DNA from: Ancylobacter sp. SL191
GTDB lineage: Bacteria > Pseudomonadota > Alphaproteobacteria > Rhizobiales > Xanthobacteraceae
Assembly (NCBI RefSeq): GCF_026625645.1
Contig: NZ_CP113056.1
Coordinates: 1,959,001 to 2,023,000 of the forward strand
DNA length: 64,000 nt
Direction of reading: 5' to 3'
Shown piece by piece: positions 8,848-16,698 of this stretch (position 1 is the first letter of the stretch; every line of letters begins with the position of its first letter). The translations under genes and the position numbers were made by a program. The notes beneath the pieces are model-generated. The model searched no databases. It was not told where the DNA came from and was given only the letters and a program-made list of their open reading frames with translations.

Positions 8848-9984
8848 TTACCCGGCCCGGCGCTCTTCCTCAAGGAAGGCCCGCACATCCGCCCCGTCCA
8901 CGTCGCGGGCGATGAAGCTCTGGCCGATGCCACGGGCGAGGATGAAGGTGAGCGCACCGCGCGAGACCTTCTTGTCCTGACCGATGAGCGTCATCAGCCC
9001 GTCCGTGTCCGGCAGTTCGCCGGGAATGTCCTTGATGCGCGTCGGCAGGCCGACGGTTTTGAGATGGGCTTCCACGCGCTGGGCATCGGCCGGCGCGCAC
9101 AGCCCCTGCCGGGCCGAGAAGCGGAAGGCCTGCGCCATGCCGATGGCGACCGCCTCGCCATGCAGCAGGCGCTGCGAGAAGCCGGCGCCGGCTTCCAGCG
9201 CATGGCCGAAGGTGTGGCCGAGATTGAGCAAGGCGCGGTCGCCGGTCTCCTTCTCGTCGCGGGCGACGACGGCGGCCTTGGAGGCGCAGCTCGTAGCGAT
9301 GGCCTCGATGCGCGCGGCCCCGCCCCGGAACACGTCCTGCCATTTGCGCTCCAGCCAGGCGAAGAAGGGCGCGTTGTCGATGAGGCCGTATTTCGCCACT
9401 TCCGCATAGCCCGAGCGGAATTCGCGCAGGGGCAGCGTGTCCAGCACATCCGCATCGGCCAGCACGAGGATCGGCTGGTGGAAGGCGCCGACGAGGTTCT
9501 TGCCGTGACGCGAATTGATGCCGGTCTTGCCGCCGACGGAGGAATCGACCTGCGCCAGCAGGCTGGTCGGCACCTGCACGAAATCGACCCCGCGCCGCAG
9601 CGCCGCCGCCGCGAAGCCGGCGAGATCGCCGACCACGCCGCCGCCCAGCGCGAGAACAAGATCACGCCGCTCGATGCGGGCGGCGAGCAGGGCGTCCACC
9701 ACCTCCTCGAAAACGGCAAAGCACTTGGACTTCTCGCCCGGTTCGATGAGGATGGCGCTCGGCGTCAGCCCGGCGGCGATGAGCGACGCCTCGACCGCCG
9801 GGAGATGCCGTTCGGCGACGTTGCGGTCGGTCACGATGCCGATTCGGGCGCCCGGACGCAGCGCGGCGATGCGCGCGCCCGCCTGCGCCAGCAGGCCGGG
9901 GCCGATGACGATGTCATAGCTGCGCTCGCCAAGCCCGACGCCGAGCCGGGTGATGTCGGAGGTCAGCGTCGCGGCCTCGGTCAA
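8848..9984 (-). CDS. aroB: 3-dehydroquinate synthase
   Basis: AroB converts DAHP to 3-dehydroquinate, the second step of the shikimate pathway, using NAD and a divalent metal. The 378-residue sequence shows the glycine-rich ALGGGVVGD nucleotide region, the KTGIN segment and the metal-binding histidines in NLGHTFGHA and LLHGEAVAIG. The start appears to be TTG at 9984, overlapping the aroK stop by four bases (TTGA on the minus strand), so translation is probably coupled to aroK. Confidence 0.97.
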   Translation of the reverse strand: MTEAATLTSDITRLGVGLGERSYDIVIGPGLLAQAGARIAALRPGARIGIVTDRNVAERHLPAVEASLIAAGLTPSAILIEPGEKSKCFAVFEEVVDALLAARIERRDLVLALGGGVVGDLAGFAAAALRRGVDFVQVPTSLLAQVDSSVGGKTGINSRHGKNLVGAFHQPILVLADADVLDTLPLREFRSGYAEVAKYGLIDNAPFFAWLERKWQDVFRGGAARIEAIATSCASKAAVVARDEKETGDRALLNLGHTFGHALEAGAGFSQRLLHGEAVAIGMAQAFRFSARQGLCAPADAQRVEAHLKTVGLPTRIKDIPGELPDTDGLMTLIGQDKKVSRGALTFILARGIGQSFIARDVDGADVRAFLEEERRAG

Positions 9985-10571
9985 GTCGGCTCTCCTGTGG
10001 ATGGCGCGGGCAGATGGCCCAGCAGCGCGTCGATGACTTCCTCGACCATGACGTCCTGCGGCACGTCCTGCGACACCACCGTGACCGCCGCCTCGGCATA
10101 GACCGGGTAGCGCAGGTCGATGAGCCGGGCGAGCGTGCCGGCGGGATCCTCGGTCTTGAGCAGCGGGCGGTCGTCGCGCCGGCGCACGCGGCGCAGCAGC
10201 AGGTCAAGTTCCGCCTTGAGCCAGACCGAGACGCCCAGCCGGGCGATGGCCTCGCGGGTTTCCGCGTTCATGAAGGCGCCGCCGCCGGTGGCGAGCACCA
10301 TGGGCCCGGTCTCCAGCAGGCGCGCGATCACCTTCTTCTCGCCGTCGCGAAAGGCGGGCTCGCCGTGATGGGCGAAGATTTCCGGGATCGTCTTGCCGGC
10401 CGCCTGCTCGATCTCGGTATCGGCATCGGCGAAAGGCAGCGACAGCCGGCGCGCCAGGCGCTTGCCGACGGAGGATTTGCCGGCCCCCATCATGCCGACC
10501 AGAACGATGGAGCGCGTCCCCAGCCGGTCCCGCAGCTCTATTGCCTTGCTCTCGTCCGTTTCGACCGTCAT
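9981..10571 (-). CDS. aroK: Shikimate kinase
   Basis: AroK phosphorylates shikimate at the 3-hydroxyl with ATP. The 196-residue protein has the P-loop GMMGAGKSS (27-35), the substrate-binding aspartates around 49-52 (ADADTEIE) and the TGGGAF motif. I use the ATG at 10571; the frame extends upstream to 10622, but the added residues look non-coding. It precedes aroB with a four-base overlap, the usual proteobacterial arrangement. Confidence 0.95.
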   Translation of the reverse strand: MTVETDESKAIELRDRLGTRSIVLVGMMGAGKSSVGKRLARRLSLPFADADTEIEQAAGKTIPEIFAHHGEPAFRDGEKKVIARLLETGPMVLATGGGAFMNAETREAIARLGVSVWLKAELDLLLRRVRRRDDRPLLKTEDPAGTLARLIDLRYPVYAEAAVTVVSQDVPQDVMVEEVIDALLGHLPAPSTGEPT

Positions 10572-10758
10572 CGCCGTGCCATTTCCCAAGCGCGACCTAT
10601 CATCGGGCGGCACGCGACGCAATGAGATGCACCGCCTTGATGCACCGCCTCTGCTGCCCGCCTTCCCGCCGTTCCTTAAAGGCCCGGAAACACCTTAGGA
10701 TCGAGATTACGGAAAATCCCGACCGAATCACCGGCCCGCCCGCCGCACGGAAGCTGAC

Positions 10759-10902
10759 ATGCCGAGCCTTATCCGCCTTCTCGTCATCCTCGGTGTCATC
10801 GCGGGCATCGGCTATGGCGCGATGTGGGCGCTGGCCAATCTCGTCGAGCCGATGCCGCGCGAGATGAGCGTCAACGTGCCGCTCGACCGGAAGACGCCGT
10901 GA
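10759..10902 (+). CDS. Small single-pass membrane protein upstream of xerD
   Basis: This 47-residue reading frame encodes a hydrophobic segment (about residues 4-27: LIRLLVILGVIAGIGYGAMW) followed by a short charged tail ending in PLDRKTP. The stop codon overlaps the GTG start of xerD by four bases, and the product has the length and layout of a small conserved membrane protein often found before xerD in Rhizobiales. I do not know its function. Its coding status is supported by the codon use, the coupling to xerD and the clean membrane segment. Confidence 0.7.
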   Translation: MPSLIRLLVILGVIAGIGYGAMWALANLVEPMPREMSVNVPLDRKTP

Positions 10903-11882
10903 GCGCGGGCGCTCGCCGTCCGGCGGCGCTGTTTCTCGACATGATCGCCGCCGAGCGCGGCGCCAGCGCCAACACGCTCGCCGCCTATGGCCGCGACATC
11001 GAGGATTACGAGGCCTTTCTCGCCACCGAGGGCGTGGGGCCGCTGGAGGCCGACACGGCCGCCATCCGCGCCTATCTCGCCGAGCTCTCCGCCCGCAGCC
11101 TCGCGGCGGCGAGCATCGCCCGGCGGCTCTCGGCGCTGCGGCAGTATCACCGCTTCCTCTATGTGGAGAATCACCGCGGCGACGATCCCTCCGCCGTGCT
11201 GGAAGGCCCGCGCCGCACCAGGCCGCTGCCCAAGGTGCTGAGCCAGGAGGACGTGACCGCGCTGATCGACACCGCCCATGCCCGCGCTGGCGAGGCGGGG
11301 CTGAGCGTGGGCGAGGCGGCGCGGCGGGCGCGGGTCGCGTGTTTCGTCGAGCTGCTCTACGCCACGGGCCTGCGCGTCTCCGAACTCGCCGCGCTCCCGG
11401 CCTCCGCCGCCAGCGCCAAGGGCGACGCCATCATCGTGCGCGGCAAGGGCAACAAGGAGCGGCTGGTCCCGCTCGGCGAGGCCGCGAAGGTGGCGATGCG
11501 CGCCTATCGCGAGGCGCAGGCGCGGGCCATGAGCGCCAAGCCGGCCGAGAAGGCCCCCCGCGCCGGCAAGGCCGGGGAGGGCGGGCGCTGGCTGTTTCCG
11601 TCCGCTGCGGCAAGCGGCCACATCACCCGCCAGCAGGTGGCGCTCGACCTGAAGGATCTCGCCGTGGCGGCGGGGCTGGACCCGGCCACACTGTCCCCCC
11701 ATGTGCTGCGCCACGCCTTCGCCAGCCATCTTCTGGCCCATGGCGCGGAGCTGCGCATCGTGCAGACGCTGCTCGGCCATACCGACATCTCGACCACGCA
11801 GATCTACACCCATGTGCTCGACGAGCGGCTCAAAAGCCTCGTGCGCGACCTCCACCCGTTCGGGGACATCGGCGGCGAGTAG
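10899..11882 (+). CDS. xerD: Tyrosine recombinase XerD
   Basis: XerD works with XerC at dif sites to resolve chromosome dimers. The 327-residue protein has an N-terminal SAM-like DNA-binding domain (about 8-95) and a catalytic domain with all expected residues: Arg159 (GLRVSEL), Lys in RGKGNKER (about 183-186), His268 and Arg271 (HVLRH), His294 (LLGHTD) and Tyr303. A lysine- and alanine-rich insert of about 20 residues (211-229) lies between the beta sheet and the HxxR box. The GTG at 10899 overlaps the stop of the small membrane gene. It is the housekeeping recombinase, not a phage integrase. Confidence 0.95.
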   Translation: MSAGARRPAALFLDMIAAERGASANTLAAYGRDIEDYEAFLATEGVGPLEADTAAIRAYLAELSARSLAAASIARRLSALRQYHRFLYVENHRGDDPSAVLEGPRRTRPLPKVLSQEDVTALIDTAHARAGEAGLSVGEAARRARVACFVELLYATGLRVSELAALPASAASAKGDAIIVRGKGNKERLVPLGEAAKVAMRAYREAQARAMSAKPAEKAPRAGKAGEGGRWLFPSAAASGHITRQQVALDLKDLAVAAGLDPATLSPHVLRHAFASHLLAHGAELRIVQTLLGHTDISTTQIYTHVLDERLKSLVRDLHPFGDIGGE

Positions 11883-11909
11883 GTGTGGCGGGAGCAGATT
11901 TCGGCGGCG

Positions 11910-12716
11910 TCAGCGGATGGTCGCGGCCACCTGTTCGGCCAAAGCGAGATTTTCCGCATGGCTGCGCACGGGATAGAGCAGGCCGGAGGCGGCAGCGGCG
12001 GTCGTTCTCTTCATCGGCGCGGAGATCGTCGGGCCGTCCTTCTGGGTGAAGCTGGCGGTCTGGCCGGCCTTGAACGTCCGTTTCATCTTCTCGGACGGAG
12101 GCGCCTGGGGCATGCGGATGAACACCTGGCGCAAAATGCCGTCCCGCTGGGAGATATAGGTGATGCGGGAATAGGCACGGCCGTCGTCGCCGGGCTGGCG
12201 ATAGGCGATGCGGAGCCAATCACCCGCGGCGCCGATCCGCGCCTGCGAGACGTCGGGCTTGCCAATGGTCCCGCGCTTGACGGCATTCTTGACCGCCCTC
12301 TCCGCGCTGGACCGCGTGTTGGTCTCTTCCGCGCTCGCCGGCCGGCAGATGACGTGGATATAGCTGTGCGGCGTGAGGGAGACCTTGGCGAAGGGGTGCG
12401 TGTCGAGCTTCTGGGCGGCCTCGAGATCGTAGGAGCTGATGACGTCCAGCTTCGCCCCCTCGCTCTTCGTCTTCAACGTCCAACGGGGATCGAGCCCGAT
12501 GCTGAAGCCGCAGGTCGCGAAGGCGACGCTGCTTGGCGCGTAGGGGATATTGGCGGCGTCGTAGGGTTCGAGAACCTCGATGTCGACATCGTCGGTGTCG
12601 GAGGCCTGGGCGTTCGCGGGAGACGGCGCCAGCAGCGCCACCAGGGCGAGTGGCGCGGCGAGTGGCGCGGCATGGCGGCGCAGGCTTGAAAGCGTGGTCC
12701 AAATCACGGTTCTCAC
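11910..12716 (-). CDS. Secreted hypothetical protein
   Basis: The 268-residue product begins with a probable Sec signal peptide: a basic start, a hydrophobic stretch (LAAPLALVALLA) and the cleavage-like PANAQA near residues 33-38. The mature part contains a pair of cysteines (in ATCGFS and VICRPA) and many Ser, Thr and Lys residues, with no motif I recognise. The start is uncertain: GTG codons at 12719, 12716 and 12707 are all possible; I chose 12716, with a weak GAGAAG upstream. It converges on xerD from the other strand. Function unknown, probably periplasmic. Confidence 0.7.
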   Translation of the reverse strand: MRTVIWTTLSSLRRHAAPLAAPLALVALLAPSPANAQASDTDDVDIEVLEPYDAANIPYAPSSVAFATCGFSIGLDPRWTLKTKSEGAKLDVISSYDLEAAQKLDTHPFAKVSLTPHSYIHVICRPASAEETNTRSSAERAVKNAVKRGTIGKPDVSQARIGAAGDWLRIAYRQPGDDGRAYSRITYISQRDGILRQVFIRMPQAPPSEKMKRTFKAGQTASFTQKDGPTISAPMKRTTAAAASGLLYPVRSHAENLALAEQVAATIR

Positions 12717-13135
12717 CACTTCTCGTGTGCGGTGACGCGGGAACAGGCACCTAAGCCTGCCCGGAATTTCGAGGTTCTGACGACAGTGCGACACTGTTGC
12801 CGCTGACGGGGATGGCCGCTGACGTTCACGCGGGGATTTAGAAGGTGTCAGAATGTGTCGGGGCGCGATGCGGCGCAAGTCCGGGCGTCGATCGGGCTTC
12901 CTCGGTCCGGATGGCGAATGGGCGCAAGGGGGAAATGCGAGGGGGTGAATCCAAGGGGACAACGACCTGCCGGCAGCACGCCGCCAGCGCCCGACGCCGC
13001 CGGATGCGCACGCGGCGGGGGCGAAAACCGTTCCTTGCCTTGACGTCGCCACCCTCTCGGGGCAGCTTCCGCGCGACCTTAAAGGGCCCCACGTCCGCGG
13101 GGCTGTTCTCCTGAAGCCGGATTCACCGACAAGCA
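12717..13135. other. Divergent intergenic region before accA
   Basis: No gene is seen. It must hold the promoters for the secreted hypothetical (minus) and accA (plus). A perfect 6-base inverted repeat with a three-base centre (ACAGTG/CACTGT, 12782-12796) lies 66 bases upstream of the minus-strand start. A TTGACG at 13040-13045 could be a -35 box for accA, but the matching -10 is poor. Confidence 0.5.
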
Positions 13136-14089
13136 ATGCGCAGCTACCTCGATTTTGAGAAGCCCGTGGCCGAGCTCGAGGCCAAGCTCGAAGAACTGCG
13201 GGCGGTCGCCGCGCAGGGTGACGCGGTCGCCATTGGCGACGACATCAGCCGGTTGCAGGGCAAGGCGCAGGACGCGCTGGTGCAGCTCTATGCCAACCTG
13301 ACGCCCTGGCAGAAGGCGCAGGTGGCGCGCCACCCGATGCGCCCGCACTTCCGCGACTACGCCACCACGCTGTTCGAGGAATTCGACCCGCTGGCCGGCG
13401 ACCGCAAATTCGGCGACGACCAGGCGATCATCGGCGGCTTCGCGCGCTTTCGCGGCCGGCCGGTCTGCCTGATCGGGCAGGAGAAGGGCTCGACCACCGA
13501 GACCCGCATCAAGCACAATTTCGGCATGGCGCGGCCTGAGGGCTACCGCAAGGCGGCGCGGCTGATGGAGCTGGCCGACCGCTTCTCGCTGCCCGTGATC
13601 TCGCTGGTCGACACCGCCGGCGCCTTCCCCGGCCTCGACGCCGAGGAGCGCGGCCAGGCCGAGGCGATCGCCCGCTCGACCGATGCGTGCCTGTCGCTCG
13701 GCGTGCCGAATGTCGCCGTCATCATCGGCGAGGGCGGCTCGGGCGGGGCCATCGCCATCGCCACCGCCAACCGGGTGCTCATGCTGGAGCATTCGATCTA
13801 CTCGGTCATCTCGCCGGAAGGCGCGGCCTCGATCCTGTGGCGCGACACCGCCAAGGCACAGGAAGCGGCGATGAACATGAAGATCACCGCGCAGGATCTC
13901 GCGCGCTTCCACATCATCGACGGCATCATCCCCGAGCCGCCGGGCGGCGCGCATCGCGACCCGCTGGCGGCGATGAACGCCACCGGCGACGCCATCGAAT
14001 CGGCGCTGACCGGGCTCGACGGGCTCGACGGCCCGGCGCTGCGCAAGGCGCGGCGCGAAAAATTCCTCGCCATCGGCCGCACGCTGTGA
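13136..14089 (+). CDS. accA: Acetyl-CoA carboxylase carboxyltransferase subunit alpha
   Basis: AccA forms with AccD the carboxyltransferase that moves CO2 from biotin to acetyl-CoA, giving malonyl-CoA for fatty acid synthesis. The 317-residue length fits the family. The N-terminal helix starts with [17 protein letters not shown] as in homologues, and the crotonase-like core is marked by [20 protein letters not shown] and [12 protein letters not shown]. The start codon has only a weak ribosome site but is fixed by the conserved N terminus. Confidence 0.97.
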   Translation: MRSYLDFEKPVAELEAKLEELRAVAAQGDAVAIGDDISRLQGKAQDALVQLYANLTPWQKAQVARHPMRPHFRDYATTLFEEFDPLAGDRKFGDDQAIIGGFARFRGRPVCLIGQEKGSTTETRIKHNFGMARPEGYRKAARLMELADRFSLPVISLVDTAGAFPGLDAEERGQAEAIARSTDACLSLGVPNVAVIIGEGGSGGAIAIATANRVLMLEHSIYSVISPEGAASILWRDTAKAQEAAMNMKITAQDLARFHIIDGIIPEPPGGAHRDPLAAMNATGDAIESALTGLDGLDGPALRKARREKFLAIGRTL

Positions 14090-14221
14090 GCGCCGCCCCG
14101 CGCCGCTTGGTGGCCGGGGCGGGCTTGCGGTAAACTCGCGTCGGGGCTAACGCTTTGTATCGGTTCCGCGTGGGACCGGGGAGTATCGGGATTGAGCCTT
14201 TCGGCGTTTTCTCGGCAGACG

Positions 14222-16030
14222 ATGGCGGGCGCGCGTCGCACGTCGTCGCAGACAGGGCCATTGCGTGCGTGGCCGGCGCGTCTGCGCCTCACGCTGATGG
14301 CCGGCTGCGCGGCGCTCGCGCTTGCCGCCTGCACGGGCGATGACGGTCCCGGCCCGCTCTCCAAGTCGATGGTGCTGTCGCCGAAGACGGTGGCGCTGAT
14401 CCAGGAAAAGCAGATGGCGCCGACGAGCCCGATCGTCGTGCGCATCTACAAGGAAGAATCCGAGCTGGAGGTCTGGAAGGAGACCACCAGCGGCGAGTAC
14501 GCGCTGCTCAAGACCTACCCGATCTGCCGCTGGTCCGGCGAATTGGGGCCGAAGGTCAAGGAGGGCGACCGCCAGGCGCCGGAGGGGTTCTATACGATCA
14601 CCCCGGGCCAGATGAACCCGAACTCGCAATATTACCTCGCCTTCGACCTCGGCTTTCCCAATGCCTATGACAAGGCGCTCGGTCGCTACGGCTCGAACCT
14701 GATGGTGCATGGCGACTGCTCGTCACGCGGCTGCTACGCCATGACCGACGAGCAGATCCAGGAACTGTTCGTCCTCGGGCGTGAGAGCTTCAAGGGCGGG
14801 CAGCGCTCCTTCCAGGTGCAGGCCTATCCGTTCCGCATGACGGCCGACAACATGGTCCGTCACCGCAACAACCCGAACCTCGCCTTCTGGAAGATGCTGA
14901 AGGAAGGCAGCGATACGTTCGAGCTGACCAAGGCGCCGCCCAAGGTCGGCTACTGCGGCAAGAAATACGTCTTCAACGCCACGCCGACCGACCCGACGCA
15001 GAAGTTCCAGGCGGCGTTGCCCTGCCCGGACTACACGCTGCCGGAAGGGCTGGGCGAGGAGATCGCCGCCCGCCAGCAGGAGGTCGCCACCAAGATCGCC
15101 AGCGCCGGCTCGGGCGAGCCCGTCGCGCCGGTGAAGACCGGCAAGGATGGCGGGATGCACAAGGTGTTCCTCGCCAAGCTGCAGAACCCGGAGCTGAAGG
15201 CGCCCGGCTCGCTGCCGCCGGTGGTGAAGCCGCCGGGCAGCACCGAAGGCGTGGCGACCAATGAGCCCGCGCCGGAGGAGACGGTCGCGCTCGCCCAGGC
15301 CGATGTGGTGCCGACGCTCGCCAATGTGCCGCTGCCCGCGCCGCGCCCGAGTGATGCGCCCGCCGCCACCGCCGTGGCCGCCAGCGAGGCGCCGAGCCTG
15401 TTCGGTGCCCGCACCCCGGCCGCGACCGCACCGGGCACGCAGGTCGCCGCGCTCGAAGGCGGCGGCGGCTTCCTCGACAGCGTGAAAAGCCTGTTCGGCG
15501 GTTCCTCCGCCGCGCCGGCGGCGCCGACCTCCAACGCCGAGCCGGCGCCGAGCGCGGCGGCTCCCGCTGCCGCCACCCCGGCTCCGGCCGCTGCCGCTGC
15601 AACGGTGCCCGCCCCCTCGACGGCAGGCACTCCCGCGACGCCTGCTGCGGCGACGCCAGCGCCGGCCGCGTCGGGCTTCTCGCTCACCAGCCTGTTCAGC
15701 GGCCTCTCGCTGTCGAAGCCCGAGGCGGCGCCGGCGGCGACGGAGGCCCCGGCCGATGTGCCGATGCCTCCCGTCCGGCCGCCCGTGCCACAGGCGAGCG
15801 CGCGTCCCGCCGCGACCCCGGCGGCGCATAACGCCGCCCGCCCGGCCGCGACGCCGGTGGCCGCGCCCGCTGCCCCCGCTTCCCCGAGCTACGCCACGGT
15901 CCCGACACCGGCTGTCGCTTCGGAAACCCCGGTGCTGCGCCCCTCCGTCGCCGGCTCGGACAGCACGGGCGCGGCGCTCCCCGGCGCGACCATCCTCACC
16001 CCCGGCAGTTTCTCCTCGAGCGCCCAGTAG
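14222..16030 (+). CDS. L,D-transpeptidase (YafK-like) lipoprotein with long Ala/Pro tail
   Basis: The protein has a lipoprotein signal with lipobox LAAC (Cys37), then an L,D-transpeptidase domain of the YafK/ErfK type (about residues 60-210) with the active-site motif HGDCSSRGC (His163 to catalytic Cys171). Enzymes of this fold cross-link peptidoglycan or tether/untether outer-membrane lipoproteins. From about residue 280 onward it is low-complexity, rich in Ala and Pro, with several short PLPAPRP-like stretches. I chose ATG 14222 (602 residues); an in-frame TTG at 14192 would add ten residues. It is probably anchored in the inner or outer membrane facing the periplasm. Confidence 0.88.
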   Translation: MAGARRTSSQTGPLRAWPARLRLTLMAGCAALALAACTGDDGPGPLSKSMVLSPKTVALIQEKQMAPTSPIVVRIYKEESELEVWKETTSGEYALLKTYPICRWSGELGPKVKEGDRQAPEGFYTITPGQMNPNSQYYLAFDLGFPNAYDKALGRYGSNLMVHGDCSSRGCYAMTDEQIQELFVLGRESFKGGQRSFQVQAYPFRMTADNMVRHRNNPNLAFWKMLKEGSDTFELTKAPPKVGYCGKKYVFNATPTDPTQKFQAALPCPDYTLPEGLGEEIAARQQEVATKIASAGSGEPVAPVKTGKDGGMHKVFLAKLQNPELKAPGSLPPVVKPPGSTEGVATNEPAPEETVALAQADVVPTLANVPLPAPRPSDAPAATAVAASEAPSLFGARTPAATAPGTQVAALEGGGGFLDSVKSLFGGSSAAPAAPTSNAEPAPSAAAPAAATPAPAAAAATVPAPSTAGTPATPAAATPAPAASGFSLTSLFSGLSLSKPEAAPAATEAPADVPMPPVRPPVPQASARPAATPAAHNAARPAATPVAAPAAPASPSYATVPTPAVASETPVLRPSVAGSDSTGAALPGATILTPGSFSSSAQ

Positions 16031-16044
16031 CGGTTGTAATCGCC

Positions 16045-16240
16045 GCATGGCGTCAAACGATCCCGGCGCTTCGGCCGGGATGACGGCTAGTGCCTCGTCA
16101 TCCCGGACGGCCGCAGGCCGATCCGGGATCGCGTGCCGGTACGGTGCGTGCAGATGAGGGAATGCCGGTGAGCGACGTGCGGGTGAGGGCCTGCGGGGCA
16201 CGATCCCGGCTCTGCGCTGCGCTTCGGCCGGGATGACGGA
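16045..16240. repeat. REP-like palindromic repeat block
   Basis: The gap after the L,D-transpeptidase holds two imperfect inverted copies of the GTCATCCCGGACGGCCG family seen at 2661: one at about 16099-16133 and an inverted partner ending GGCCGGGATGACGG at about 16224-16240, with another GGCCGGGATGACGG near 16072-16086. The whole block can fold back on itself. No gene is seen. Confidence 0.7.
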
Positions 16241-16299
16241 TCGCCGGGGACGCGTGGCCGACCGGGGCGCGTGGCCACCGTAATGACCGCCCCGGCCGT

Positions 16300-16698
16300 T
16301 CAGGCGATCGCGGACGCGTGGATGCTGGCGATGCGCCAGCGGGCTCCCTCGCGCCGCCAGACGCGGGTGAAGCGCAGGGCGGCGGCGAAGGGCGCGCCGG
16401 CGGCGGTGCCCTCGGCCTCGACCCGTAGCCAGACGAGCATCGCGTCCGCGCCGAGGGGCGACAAGCGGTAGTCGGAGAATTCCAGCCGCGTGAGCGTCAG
16501 CATGCCGGTGCGGTGCAGGTCGAGATCCTGCTGCTTGGTCAAGAGCCGGCCGGCGCTGTCGATGAAGACGAGATCATCGGCCAGCAGCGCGTCGAGCGCG
16601 GATACGTCGCCGGCCAGCGCGGCGTCGCGCAGGCGGGCTTCAGTGGCCGCGACCTCGCTTCTGTCCCTGTCGGGGAGCGAGGCCGCGTCCACCGGCAT
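16300..16698 (-). CDS. NTF2-like / SnoaL-like (DUF4440) protein
   Basis: This 132-residue protein has the alpha+beta cone pattern of the NTF2-like superfamily: an N-terminal helix, the ALLADDLVFIDSAGRLLTKQQ segment and a C-terminal sheet ending in WRREGARWRIASIHAS, typical of DUF4440. Members bind small ligands or act as putative ketosteroid-isomerase-like proteins; no catalytic residue is certain. Its ATG overlaps the secA stop by one base (TGATG on the minus strand), so it is likely translated from the secA message. The link to SecA is only positional. Confidence 0.82.
   Translation of the reverse strand: MPVDAASLPDRDRSEVAATEARLRDAALAGDVSALDALLADDLVFIDSAGRLLTKQQDLDLHRTGMLTLTRLEFSDYRLSPLGADAMLVWLRVEAEGTAAGAPFAAALRFTRVWRREGARWRIASIHASAIA

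Noticed and set aside
10899..11882. Phage integrase and nearby integrated element
   Set aside because: The gene is full-length XerD in a housekeeping context; no attachment repeats or phage genes lie next to it.
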